Source of the DNA: Eggerthellaceae bacterium
GTDB lineage: Bacteria > Actinomycetota > Coriobacteriia > Coriobacteriales > Eggerthellaceae
DNA length: 64,000 nucleotides
Reading direction: 5' to 3'
Assembly (NCBI GenBank): GCA_017511465.1
Contig: JAFWJU010000017.1
Coordinates: 1 to 64,000 of the forward strand
A model generated the notes under the pieces. That model was not told where the DNA came from. It did no database searches and worked only from the letters and a program-made list of their open reading frames with translations. The translations under genes and the position numbers were made by a program. Shown one piece after another: positions 52,994 through 61,269 of this stretch. Numbering within the stretch: position 1 is the stretch's first letter; each line of letters opens with the position of its first letter.

Positions 52994-54373
52994 TTACTCG
53001 CTTTTGGCCTTCGACTTCTTTTCCTTGCGCACGACGGTATGGTCGGTGAAGGCCATACGCGCGTCGTCGCGGCGGATCCAGCGGGCGAGTGCCGAGCTTT
53101 CCTTGTTCACCAGAAGCGTCAGCGTCATGCCCAACACGATGGGCAGGTAGAACGTGAAGAAGCGCCAAATGAACGTGGTGAGGGCCACGATTGCGGGGTC
53201 GCCGTACACGTAGTTGAAGAACGTGATGTAACTGGCTTCCGAAGCGCCGATGGCACCCGGCAGGGGCACGAACGACATGATGAGGTACACGAACGCCTGG
53301 CATGAAACGACTGTGAAGTAGTCGTTGGCCTCGAGCCCGAACCCGGCGAAAATGACCCACGATAGCGAGAAGAACACGGTAAGCTGCACGAACGTGACTA
53401 GCGATACCCTTATGAGCACCGATGGGCGTTTCAGCAAGAACTGCATGCCCTCATACGACTCTTCGAGCGATTTCGTCGCAGCTTTAAGCGTGCTATCGGC
53501 ATCCTTGAAGATGCCGATGCGGCCGAGCAGGTTGATGACCCATGTGGTCACGCGGATGACGCCGTTTTTGGCGAAGGCAAGCGTCAGCAACATGGCCATG
53601 AGCACGAATCCGCCGACAAAGCCGATTGCCACCAGATACATGATGGGCCTCAAGTCGTGCATGAAGTAACCGAAGCGCAGGATCAAAACGATGATGGCAT
53701 ACACCGTCATCGTCATTTGGTACACGATGAAACGGCATAGCAGCATGGGCATTGCATGCTCGACTGGCAAGCCGAACCGCTGGTAGTAATACGCCTGCAT
53801 GGGCTGGCCGCCGCTCGAAAGCGGGGTGATGCAATTGAAATACTGCCCGATGACAGTGACCAAGAAGGTCTTGAAGAACGAAAAGCCCCTGAACAGGTCG
53901 TTGCAGATAATCTGCATGCACACTGCTTCCAAAAGCCAGTAGACGACGATGCCAACAAGCGCGATAAGCAAGAAAGAGTAATTGAACGACGCGAAGGCGT
54001 TAAGTGTCTGCTCGCCCTCGCCGGCAATGAACAAGTAGCCGAACATCACGACGAACGCTATGGCGCATAGCGCGATGTTCACTTTGCGGCCGAGCGAATG
54101 AGCTGTGCCCTTGTCGGGAATCTTCTCGTCGTCGGCGATGGCGGTGAGGTCGATGTCGGTCAGGTCAAGCTTCAGCCCCGATTCCGATTCGTCGGAATTC
54201 GTGCTGTCAGAGGAGATGGAATGCATCCAATGGCCGGCATCGGCGTAGACGTCTTCTTCCTCGTTGTCGGGGCTTGCGTTTACGGGATACAGCTGTCCAG
54301 TCGCGCTCGAAGGGGCAATCGACCCTCGATCAGACTCGGGCATGAGCTCATCTGTCTGGTGAGCGTCGTCCAT
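52994..54373 (-). CDS. Lysylphosphatidylglycerol synthase TM region / UPF0104 flippase-like protein
   Basis: An integral membrane protein of 459 residues. A ~100-residue acidic N-terminus (MDDAHQTDELMPESDRGS, SDSTNSDESESGLKLDLTDI) precedes ~8 hydrophobic helices of the UPF0104/LPG_synthase_TM family (NIALCAIAFVVMFGYLFI, FKTFLVTVIGQYFNCITPLSSGG, MSFVPLPGAIGASEAS). The family includes MprF flippase domains and polyprenyl-linked transport proteins. There is no synthase (aminoacyltransferase) domain, so lipid-lysylation is not implied. It lies 42 bases after the glycosyltransferase gene on the same strand, suggesting cell-surface polymer export. Confidence 0.85.
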   Translation of the reverse strand: MDDAHQTDELMPESDRGSIAPSSATGQLYPVNASPDNEEEDVYADAGHWMHSISSDSTNSDESESGLKLDLTDIDLTAIADDEKIPDKGTAHSLGRKVNIALCAIAFVVMFGYLFIAGEGEQTLNAFASFNYSFLLIALVGIVVYWLLEAVCMQIICNDLFRGFSFFKTFLVTVIGQYFNCITPLSSGGQPMQAYYYQRFGLPVEHAMPMLLCRFIVYQMTMTVYAIIVLILRFGYFMHDLRPIMYLVAIGFVGGFVLMAMLLTLAFAKNGVIRVTTWVINLLGRIGIFKDADSTLKAATKSLEESYEGMQFLLKRPSVLIRVSLVTFVQLTVFFSLSWVIFAGFGLEANDYFTVVSCQAFVYLIMSFVPLPGAIGASEASYITFFNYVYGDPAIVALTTFIWRFFTFYLPIVLGMTLTLLVNKESSALARWIRRDDARMAFTDHTVVRKEKKSKAKSE

Positions 54374-54415
54374 TAATTCCCTCTCGTAGCGCCTTCCACA
54401 AGCCTAGCTTTGACG

Positions 54416-55459
54416 CTAGGCGAACTTGTAAATCTTCTTGGCGAGGAAATAGCCGCCTCGCGCCAATATCCGACCGAGTGCCGTCTTGCGGTTTGCCCAG
54501 CCTGCCCACGAACGCTTGACCTTGGTGTGCAGGGCGGGGTTCTTCTCTTTCAGGTACGCCCAAAGCTCTTTGTTCTTCGCCAGCGAGTCGGGCGTGTTTA
54601 TCATGAACAGGTGCAGGGTCGATACGTTCATCATACACGACACGTAGCCCGTCATGAGCATAGCGCAGTTGGGCTTGGTTTCGTACAAGACGGTGTAATC
54701 CACATCATCGATGGCAAGACGCGTGGCCATGATCTGCTGGTCGATGTGCTTCTTCACAACTTCGATTTCGACCGACTGCCCCTCGCGCCCGATGATGTAG
54801 TGATATGGGTTGATGTTGAGATACAAAAGCGTCTTGACGTAGGGCATGGGATGCAATAGCAGCAAGCTGTCCATATACGACACGCCTGTGGGAAGCTTCA
54901 CACCCGATTCTCGCAATATGGCGGTTTTGTACCAGGCAGCGTGGATCATGATGAACTTGTCCAGCCCGGGCCGGCCCATCGCATCCCACGTGAACACGTG
55001 TCCAGCGGGGAAGAACTTGCGGTATTGCATGATGCGTTCCGAATGGCTTGCCAGGTGGTCGTACACGTAGTTTGTGATGAGCAGATCGGGAGGCGTGCCG
55101 GCTTCGACGGTGGCAGCCAGCGTGTCGAGCGCTTGGCGCAGTGCCTTCACATCGAAATAGTCATCCGAGTCGAGCACCTTCATGTACATGCCCTGCGCGA
55201 GCTCGATTCCATGGTTGATGGCGCCGCCCCAGTTGGCGTTTTCCTGGTCGACTGCCACGATGTATTCGTGTTCGGCGGCATATGCGTGGATGACTTCGCT
55301 CGTATTGTCCTTAGAGCCGTCGTTGACCAGGATTACCTCGCAAGGGTAGTCGATCTCGTCGATAACGGAGACCAGGGAACTCACCCCGCGATCCATGAAG
55401 GACGCCGAGTTATAGCATGGCATGACAAACGTGACCAACGGCTGGCCTGTGTTGTCCAT
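54416..55459 (-). CDS. Family 2 glycosyltransferase
   Basis: A 347-residue GT-A glycosyltransferase. LVTFVMPCYNSASFMDRGVSS opens the nucleotide-sugar-binding fold, with CEVILVNDGSKDNT, the NANWGGAINHGIELAQG region and DXD-like VLDSDDYF. The start is ATG 55459 (MDNTGQPL), which has GAAGGG six bases upstream; longer starts at 55465 and 55543 lack support. No membrane segment is seen. It is probably cotranscribed with the flippase-like gene; acceptor and sugar are unknown. Confidence 0.88.
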   Translation of the reverse strand: MDNTGQPLVTFVMPCYNSASFMDRGVSSLVSVIDEIDYPCEVILVNDGSKDNTSEVIHAYAAEHEYIVAVDQENANWGGAINHGIELAQGMYMKVLDSDDYFDVKALRQALDTLAATVEAGTPPDLLITNYVYDHLASHSERIMQYRKFFPAGHVFTWDAMGRPGLDKFIMIHAAWYKTAILRESGVKLPTGVSYMDSLLLLHPMPYVKTLLYLNINPYHYIIGREGQSVEIEVVKKHIDQQIMATRLAIDDVDYTVLYETKPNCAMLMTGYVSCMMNVSTLHLFMINTPDSLAKNKELWAYLKEKNPALHTKVKRSWAGWANRKTALGRILARGGYFLAKKIYKFA

Positions 55460-55549
55460 CTGCATCCCTTCATGGACTTTTACGGATACGTCATTATACC
55501 TCGCGCTCTCATCAGGCTTGATGACGAACACGAAACGCTTCAAGAGGCG

Positions 55550-55730
55550 AGAAGGTGTTGCGTCGCGGCGTCACTCTCGCCTCCAGCGCGGACTAACCGC
55601 TCGTCGTTTCGGCGAAGCAGCTGCGGAACTCGCCCGCTTCGCGGGCTCAAACAGTCCTCGCTCCCGCTTCGCCTTCACTTCCTCGCAGCCCGCGAGTCGT
55701 TGAGAGCGACGTCGCGGCGCAACATCTTCT
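55550..55730. repeat. Palindromic repeat element, copy 3
   Basis: An imperfect palindrome of about 181 bases. Its outer arms are AGAAGGTGTTGCGTCGCGGC (55550-55569) and the near-complement GCGGCGCAACATCTTCT (ending 55730). Inner arms are GGCGAAGC / GCTTCGCC, and the centre is GCCCGCTTCGCGGGC. The core is nearly identical to copy 2. The remaining ~110 bases up to 55843 hold no clear feature beyond the cyclophilin ribosome-binding site. Confidence 0.85.
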
Positions 55731-55843
55731 TGTGCTTGCAAATGCAGGTCGGCGTGAATATTGAGAGTATTTCCCAGGTGCTTTGGCCATCGCTGATAAA
55801 ATTTTGACAGTTATGTGCTTGTGAACACGAGAAGGAGAACAAC

Positions 55844-56374
55844 GTGACCTCACTTTACACTCCAGCCTATCAGCCCACGGGTGACGAGATTGCTGTCGTC
55901 AACACATCGCAGGGCACCATTCGCGTGCAGCTGGCCGGCAAGGACGCCCCCATCCATGTGGGCAACTTCGTCGAGTTGGCGCAGAAGGGCTACTACGATG
56001 GCCTGAAGTTCCACCGCTACGTGCCCGGCTTCGTCATTCAGGGCGGCTGCCCCTACACCCGCGACATGACCCCCGCTGAGGTTGCCCGCGGCGAGCGTGG
56101 CCCGCAGGGCAGGCCCGGAACCGGCGGTCCCGGCTATCACATCAAGGGCGAGTGGAGGACCAATCCCAACAACGTCCACGAAGACGGCGCTCTTGCAATG
56201 GCCCGTTCGCAGGACCCCGATTCGGCTGGCTCGCAGTTCTACTTCTGCTTGGGCCCCCAGTATGGTCTCGACTTCAACTACACGGTGTTTGGCCAGACCA
56301 TCGAAGGCCTAGATGTCATCGCCAAGCTTCGTGCAGGCGACGTCATCGAGAGCATCACGATCGAGAACGCTTAA
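55844..56374 (+). CDS. Peptidyl-prolyl cis-trans isomerase, cyclophilin type
   Basis: A cytoplasmic cyclophilin of 176 residues. The fold is evident from the GNFVELAQKGYYDGLKFHRYVPGFVIQGG segment (catalytic Arg in FHR), the GTGGPGYHIKGEW loop, ALAMARSQDPDSAGSQFYF and the VFGQTIEGLDVIAKL end. There is no signal peptide. The start is GTG 55844 behind AGAAGGAGAA. The next gene is 58 bases away. Confidence 0.94.
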   Translation: MTSLYTPAYQPTGDEIAVVNTSQGTIRVQLAGKDAPIHVGNFVELAQKGYYDGLKFHRYVPGFVIQGGCPYTRDMTPAEVARGERGPQGRPGTGGPGYHIKGEWRTNPNNVHEDGALAMARSQDPDSAGSQFYFCLGPQYGLDFNYTVFGQTIEGLDVIAKLRAGDVIESITIENA

Positions 56375-56432
56375 GGGTTGCAACTGACTGGCGCAAAAAC
56401 GAACCAGAAACACGAGGCGTAAGAAGGTTCCC

Positions 56433-57785
56433 ATGAACAACGAGTTATTCCAGCAAGCAAAGGCGTCTGCCGTCGCGCTCGACTACAACAAGGCGCTCGA
56501 GTTGTATGGCAAGTGCCTGCAGGACAACGAGAATCCGCCGCAGGTTGGCGAGCTCGGCTTGGTTTACCACCAAATCGGCAACTGCTTGATGAAACTCCAG
56601 AGCTACTACGAGGCCATCGAGGCTTATACGCAGGCTGCAGCCGATACGGCTTACGACGCAGTGGGCACGGTCAACTGCAACCTGGGCATGGCATACGCTG
56701 CCCTTCGCGACTGGAACAACGCAGTGAAGCATTTCGAAATCGCTGTTTCGGATCGCAATTACCCCACGCCGTACAAAGCGTACACGGGCATGGGCAATGC
56801 GCTCTTGAAGCAGGGCAAGTCGGCAGAGGCCGGCGTCGCTTTCCGCGAGGCGGCACTCGACGAGTCGAACCCCGACCCCACCAAGGCGCTGCTGAACCTG
56901 GGCGTGTGCTTCATGGCGCTTAACCGTCCGGCCGACGCTGTGGCATCGTACGAAAGCGCGATGCAGTTCGACATGCCCGAAGAGACCCGCAACAAGATGT
57001 ACGCGAGCCTTGGCCAGGCGTATGTCGCATCGGGTCAGATGGCGCAGGCGGTTGACGCATTCGAGCGCGCCATCGCCGACAAGACGTATTTCCTGTCCGA
57101 CTCGGCAAGCGTCGACTACCAGCGCGCAGTCGCCGCCGTCGCCCAGGGCAATGCCGAAAACACGCAGGCGCTTCCGGCCATCGCCGACATGTCGGGTCTC
57201 GACGTGGCATCTGATGGCTCGGTCATCACCGAGCAAGATCCCTACGTCGTTGACGAAGAGGCGGTTTCCGAGGATTACTACTTCGCTGACCAGTACGCCA
57301 AGCAGGGCGACTACGCGCCTTCCAACGAAGAGCGTTTCTTCAACGCGTCTGACGAAGAGCTCGAGCAATGGTCCGACGGCGTCGTGAAACTGGAGCGCAA
57401 GCGCCGTGGCACGGGCTTGAAGGTCCTGCTCGTCATCGTCATCCTGGTGCTGCTCGTGCTCGCCAGCGGCTTGTTCCTGTACACGCAGGGATACGGTTGG
57501 CCGATGCAGGATGCAGTCGCCCAGCAGCTGTTCGAAGACCCGACGAATGAATCGGTGTACGCGAGCAGCCTGTCGTCTGACGACATCGCCGCCATCTCGT
57601 CCATCATCCCCGATGGCGCAACCATCGACGTTGACGGCGTCAACAAGTCGATGAGCACGTCGACCGCATACGTCACCGCCACGACGGCGCAAGGCGGCGA
57701 AGTCGAATACGCGGTGTCGCTCGTGCGCGACATGCTCGGCTGGAAAGTGTCAAACGTCGAATTGTATTTCGCGAGTCAAAACTAA
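56433..57785 (+). CDS. TPR-repeat membrane protein
   Basis: A 450-residue protein. Residues ~1-240 are tetratricopeptide repeats (ALDYNKALELYGKCLQDNE, GLVYHQIGNCLMKLQSYYEA, NLGMAYAALRDWNNAVKHFE), likely cytoplasmic. A charged segment is followed by one membrane helix (about 328-350, GLKVLLVIVILVLLVLASGLF) and a ~100-residue extracellular domain ending NVELYFASQN. It probably scaffolds a protein complex at the membrane. Function is unknown. It is flanked by cyclophilin and ndk. Confidence 0.8.
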   Translation: MNNELFQQAKASAVALDYNKALELYGKCLQDNENPPQVGELGLVYHQIGNCLMKLQSYYEAIEAYTQAAADTAYDAVGTVNCNLGMAYAALRDWNNAVKHFEIAVSDRNYPTPYKAYTGMGNALLKQGKSAEAGVAFREAALDESNPDPTKALLNLGVCFMALNRPADAVASYESAMQFDMPEETRNKMYASLGQAYVASGQMAQAVDAFERAIADKTYFLSDSASVDYQRAVAAVAQGNAENTQALPAIADMSGLDVASDGSVITEQDPYVVDEEAVSEDYYFADQYAKQGDYAPSNEERFFNASDEELEQWSDGVVKLERKRRGTGLKVLLVIVILVLLVLASGLFLYTQGYGWPMQDAVAQQLFEDPTNESVYASSLSSDDIAAISSIIPDGATIDVDGVNKSMSTSTAYVTATTAQGGEVEYAVSLVRDMLGWKVSNVELYFASQN

Positions 57786-57843
57786 GAGGGAAACAGGCGT
57801 TGCAGGTTCAAGCGCCTGTCACGTGAACGGAAAGGAAACAACC

Positions 57844-58248
57844 ATGGCAATTCAAAAGACTTACACGATGATCAAGCCCGACGGCGTGCGCAACGGCCAC
57901 ATCGGCGAGATCGTCAACCGCTTCGAGCGCGCCGGCCTGACGATCGAGCAGATGCGCCTCGAGATGGTCACGCCCGAGCAGGCCAAGGCCAACTACGCCG
58001 AGCACGAGGGCAAGCCGTTCTACGAGGGCCTCATCGCCTACGTCACCAGCGGCCCGGTCGTCAAGATGGTCGTATCCGGCGAAGGCGCCGTGTACAAGGT
58101 CCGCACGCTCATGGGCGCCACGAACCCGGCTGACGCTGCTCCTGGCACCATCCGCGGCGATTTTGGCTTGACCATGGACGAGAACGTCATCCACGGCTCC
58201 GACTCGCCCGAGTCCGCCGAACGCGAAATCGGCGTTTTCTTCGGATAA
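57844..58248 (+). CDS. ndk: Nucleoside diphosphate kinase
   Basis: Transfers the gamma-phosphate between nucleotides via a phosphohistidine. The 134-residue product opens MAIQKTYTMIKPDGVRNG and contains the active-site His in NVIHGSDSPESAEREI, plus the TNPADAAPGTIRGDF motif. The start is ATG 57844 with GGAAAGGAAA upstream; the GTG at 57823 is not family-like. It is followed by a long inverted-repeat element. Confidence 0.97.
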   Translation: MAIQKTYTMIKPDGVRNGHIGEIVNRFERAGLTIEQMRLEMVTPEQAKANYAEHEGKPFYEGLIAYVTSGPVVKMVVSGEGAVYKVRTLMGATNPADAAPGTIRGDFGLTMDENVIHGSDSPESAEREIGVFFG

Positions 58249-58274
58249 GGCGGTCTGTCCTCCTGTCTGCCCAG

Positions 58275-58398
58275 TTTGAAGCTGAGGGGACGGGCGAAGG
58301 GGTTCGGGCTTGTCCTCGGCTAAACTGATGCGAACGATTCAGTTTGTGTCTGCGGAATCGCCCTTCACCCCTTCGCCTGTCCCCTCTGATTCAAAGGG
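58275..58398. repeat. Long inverted repeat between ndk and the hydrogenase operon
   Basis: GAGGGGACGGGCGAAGGGGT (58284-58303) and ACCCCTTCGCCTGTCCCCTC (58367-58386) are complementary at 19 of 20 positions, extended outward by TTTGAA / TTCAAA. A smaller hairpin AAACTGA / TCAGTTT lies in the loop. The GGGGACNG centre recalls the palindrome at 857-891. This is the main content of the 286-base gap; no gene is present. Confidence 0.8.
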
Positions 58399-58534
58399 CT
58401 TTGCGCTTCCCTTGCTACTTTTTGAGCGGTCGACCGAGCAGGTTGGCCGCTCCTTTCTTTTGCGTGAACAAATGCCGTAGACGATGGTAGAGTGGACATG
58501 TCGAGAAGGCGCTCTTTAAGAGAGAGGGGCTGCC

Positions 58535-59572
58535 ATGCTGTACCGCGTCATGGACAAGCGTGAACTTCCGGCGCTCGTCCGTGCATTCATGGAGTCGTAC
58601 GAGGTTGTCGCGCCTGTCAAACGGGGTAGCGGGTATATCTTTGATGTCATCGGCTCGCCCGAGGAAATCGAGCTCGATTACACCCAGACGGCCTCGTCTC
58701 CGAAGAAATACCTCATGCCGCCAACCGAAACCCTCATGAAGTTCGATGCGAACATGAACCTCGTCGAGGATTTCATCGAGCAAGTGACACCGCGCGTCAT
58801 CTTCGGGGTGCACACATGCGACATCAACGCGCTGAACCGCCTGGATGTCGCGCTAATCGGCGGGAAGTACGTCGATCCGTACTATCAAGCGCGCCGCGAT
58901 GCCACGATCGTCGTCGGCATCAGCTGCGTGCCCAACGAAAACTGCTTCTGCCACCTGTGGGGCGCCGACGAAGCGCAGTTTGGGTACGACCTGTTCCTGC
59001 ACGATATCGGCGATAAGTACCTTGTCTCGATGTCGAACGTCGAGGCGACGAACATCCTCGAGGCTGCCTGCGAACTTTCAGAGGCGACTGACGAGGACCG
59101 CATTGCCTTCCGCCAGGCGACCCGCGTGCGGCAATCGGCATTCAACAAGGACATCCCCGACGTGCAGGATGTCGCCATGCTCATGGACGTGTTCCATTCC
59201 GACCCGTTCTGGGAGGAGCTTGGAAAGAAGTGCCTGTCATGCTCGGCGTGCGCCAGCGTGTGCCCGACGTGCTTCTGCTTCGACATCCGCGACGTGTTGA
59301 CTCCCGATGGCAAGACGGGCGAGCGGCAGCGTACGTGGGATGCCTGCACGAACCCCGGGTTCGCAATGGTCACGGGTGGCCATAACTTCCGCCCGACGGG
59401 CCGCGAACGCGTGCGGCACCGCATGTACCACAAGCTGAACGGCTTCTTCGTCAACCACGACCGGATGCTTTGCGTCGGTTGCGGCCGTTGCGTGACAGCT
59501 TGCAAGACGGGCATCAATCCCATCGAAGTGCTTCGGTTCTTCAAGCGGAAGGGGGCCGATCATGCAAAGTAA
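58535..59572 (+). CDS. Hydrogenase/sulfhydrogenase beta-type Fe-S subunit
   Basis: An electron-transfer subunit of 345 residues, like HydB of sulfhydrogenase and AsrA of anaerobic sulfite reductase. The N half is the AsrA-like domain (PEEIELDYTQTASSPKKYLMPP, VIFGVHTCDINALNRLD). The C half has two Fe-S motifs: CLSCSACASVCPTC and CVGCGRCVTACKTGIN. The second lacks the usual Pro after the last Cys. The ATG is at 58535 behind GAGAGAGGGG. It is the first of four genes and overlaps the next by 11 bases. Confidence 0.9.
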   Translation: MLYRVMDKRELPALVRAFMESYEVVAPVKRGSGYIFDVIGSPEEIELDYTQTASSPKKYLMPPTETLMKFDANMNLVEDFIEQVTPRVIFGVHTCDINALNRLDVALIGGKYVDPYYQARRDATIVVGISCVPNENCFCHLWGADEAQFGYDLFLHDIGDKYLVSMSNVEATNILEAACELSEATDEDRIAFRQATRVRQSAFNKDIPDVQDVAMLMDVFHSDPFWEELGKKCLSCSACASVCPTCFCFDIRDVLTPDGKTGERQRTWDACTNPGFAMVTGGHNFRPTGRERVRHRMYHKLNGFFVNHDRMLCVGCGRCVTACKTGINPIEVLRFFKRKGADHAK

Positions 59573-60473
59573 CATGTCACGCGGCATCATCGAAGTCGAT
59601 GCCCTGCGCGAGGCGACGCCTTCCATGTCGGGCAAGGAGATGCTGCTCGGCAACGCGTACCGTCCATGGCCTGCGCGCATCACGTCGATGCGCGATTTGA
59701 CGGCCAACGAGAAGCTGGTCGAGATGCGCTTCATCGACGAGCGCGTCCGCGAGGCGTTCGTGCACGAACCCGGCCAGTTCTTGGAGCTGTCGTTGTTCGG
59801 CGTGGGCGAGGCGCCCATTTCGATTACCAGTTCGCCGACCAAGCAAGGGTTCGTCGAGCTGTGCATCCGCCGTGCCGGCACGGTCACGGGTGCTCTGCAC
59901 AGCATGCATGCCGGCGACATCGTGGGTATCCGCGGGCCGTTCGGCCGTGGGTTCCCGGTCGACAAGTTCCGCGGCAACGACGTGCTCATCGTGGCGGGCG
60001 GCTTGGGCATCGCGCCAGTGCGCTCGCTTATCAATTACATCCACGACAACCGTTCCGATTTCGGCAAGGTCACCATCGTGTACGGTTCGCGCACGCCGTC
60101 TGACATCATGTTCCGCGACCAGTTCGAAATGTGGCGCCATCGCAAGGACTTCGAGTTGTACCTGACCGTCGACCAGCCAGACGACACATGGGACGGCGAG
60201 GTCGGCGTGGTGACCGAGCCCATGAAGCGCCTCGACTTCAATCCGGCGAACACGTATGGCGTGGTGTGCGGACCGCCCATCATGTACAAGTTCGTCGTGC
60301 AGGTCATGCGCGAGAAGAACATCGACTACGACCACATCTACCTCGATTTCGAACGCCACATGAAATGTGGCATGGGCAAGTGCGGACACTGCCAGATCGG
60401 GCATCAGTACTGCTGCATCGATGGCCCGGTCTTCAACTATTGGGAAGCCAAGAACATCCAGGGGTCGATGTAA
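59562..60473 (+). CDS. Hydrogenase/sulfhydrogenase gamma-type FAD/NAD(P)-binding subunit
   Basis: The flavin subunit, 303 residues, of the ferredoxin-reductase-like family (HydG/AsrB). FAD-binding and NAD-binding halves are visible (PGQFLELSLFGVGEAPISITS, IVAGGLGIAPVRSLI, VVCGPPIMYKFV). A C-terminal Cys cluster (CGMGKCGHCQIGHQYCC) binds [2Fe-2S]. It would pass electrons between NAD(P)H and the Fe-S subunits. The start is ATG 59562, overlapping the beta-subunit gene. Confidence 0.91.
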   Translation: MQSNMSRGIIEVDALREATPSMSGKEMLLGNAYRPWPARITSMRDLTANEKLVEMRFIDERVREAFVHEPGQFLELSLFGVGEAPISITSSPTKQGFVELCIRRAGTVTGALHSMHAGDIVGIRGPFGRGFPVDKFRGNDVLIVAGGLGIAPVRSLINYIHDNRSDFGKVTIVYGSRTPSDIMFRDQFEMWRHRKDFELYLTVDQPDDTWDGEVGVVTEPMKRLDFNPANTYGVVCGPPIMYKFVVQVMREKNIDYDHIYLDFERHMKCGMGKCGHCQIGHQYCCIDGPVFNYWEAKNIQGSM

Positions 60474-60474
60474 C

Positions 60475-61269
60475 ATGGGTGCCTTCAGCTTGATTACCGA
60501 TACCGAGCGTCGCGTGCCGCGCGTCGTCGTGGTGGGGTTGGCGAGTTGTTTCGGATGCCAACTGCAGATTACGAATGCCGAGCAGTACCTGATGCAGATA
60601 CTCGGGCAGATCGACTTGCAGTATTGGCAGTTGGTCACGTCCGAGGACATGCCCGACCAGTACGATGTCGCCATAATTGAGGGCGCTGTGACCACGCGCG
60701 AATCGGAAGAGACGTGCAAGGCAGTGCGCGCCAAGGCAGCCCATGTCATGGCCATCGGCGCATGCGCCACGACAGCGGGCGTCACGGGCATGGCCATGCC
60801 CGGCCTGGATGGCCGCATCGCCGAGGTATATGGCGACGGCTTGCCTGACGCTAGCGGCGAGTTCATCGCCCCGCGGCCGGTCAGCGCCGTTATACCGGTC
60901 GATTCCGAGGTGCGCTGCTGTCCGATTGACCCACTCGATTTCGTCGCCATGTTGCAACGCGCCCTGTTCGGCAGCAACCGCAGCCTCGACACGCGCACGC
61001 TGTGCAGCGACTGCAAGCGCAACGAGACCGAGTGCTTCTACAACTCGGGCACGCTGTGCTTGGGCCTTGTCACGCGCGCGGGATGCGGTGCCCGTTGCGT
61101 CAACTTGGGCCGTCCGTGCAACGGATGCGCCGGGTTATCGCCCGACGCCAATTTGGATGCCGCACGTGCCGCCTGCGACACCTATGGCGTGTCACGGGCC
61201 GACTTCGACAAGGCGCTCGAGATGTTCAACCAGGTGAATCCCGTCTTGGCCGAAAGCGGTGATGAATAA
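60475..61269 (+). CDS. [NiFe] hydrogenase small subunit (delta type)
   Basis: A 264-residue Fe-S subunit that pairs with the catalytic subunit. It contains LASCFGCQLQITNAEQYL for the proximal cluster, GACATTAGVTGMAMPG, and a Cys-rich C-terminus (CSDCKRNETECFYNSGTLC, CGARCVNLGRPCNGC) for further clusters. The start is ATG 60475, one base after the gamma-subunit stop; the frame extends upstream but is in the overlap with gamma. It overlaps the catalytic gene by one base (ATAATG region). Confidence 0.92.
   Translation: MGAFSLITDTERRVPRVVVVGLASCFGCQLQITNAEQYLMQILGQIDLQYWQLVTSEDMPDQYDVAIIEGAVTTRESEETCKAVRAKAAHVMAIGACATTAGVTGMAMPGLDGRIAEVYGDGLPDASGEFIAPRPVSAVIPVDSEVRCCPIDPLDFVAMLQRALFGSNRSLDTRTLCSDCKRNETECFYNSGTLCLGLVTRAGCGARCVNLGRPCNGCAGLSPDANLDAARAACDTYGVSRADFDKALEMFNQVNPVLAESGDE

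Noticed and set aside
55561-55807. Coding frames running through repeat copy 3
   Set aside because: The peptide similarity to copies 1 and 2 comes from the shared DNA repeat; there is no start signal.
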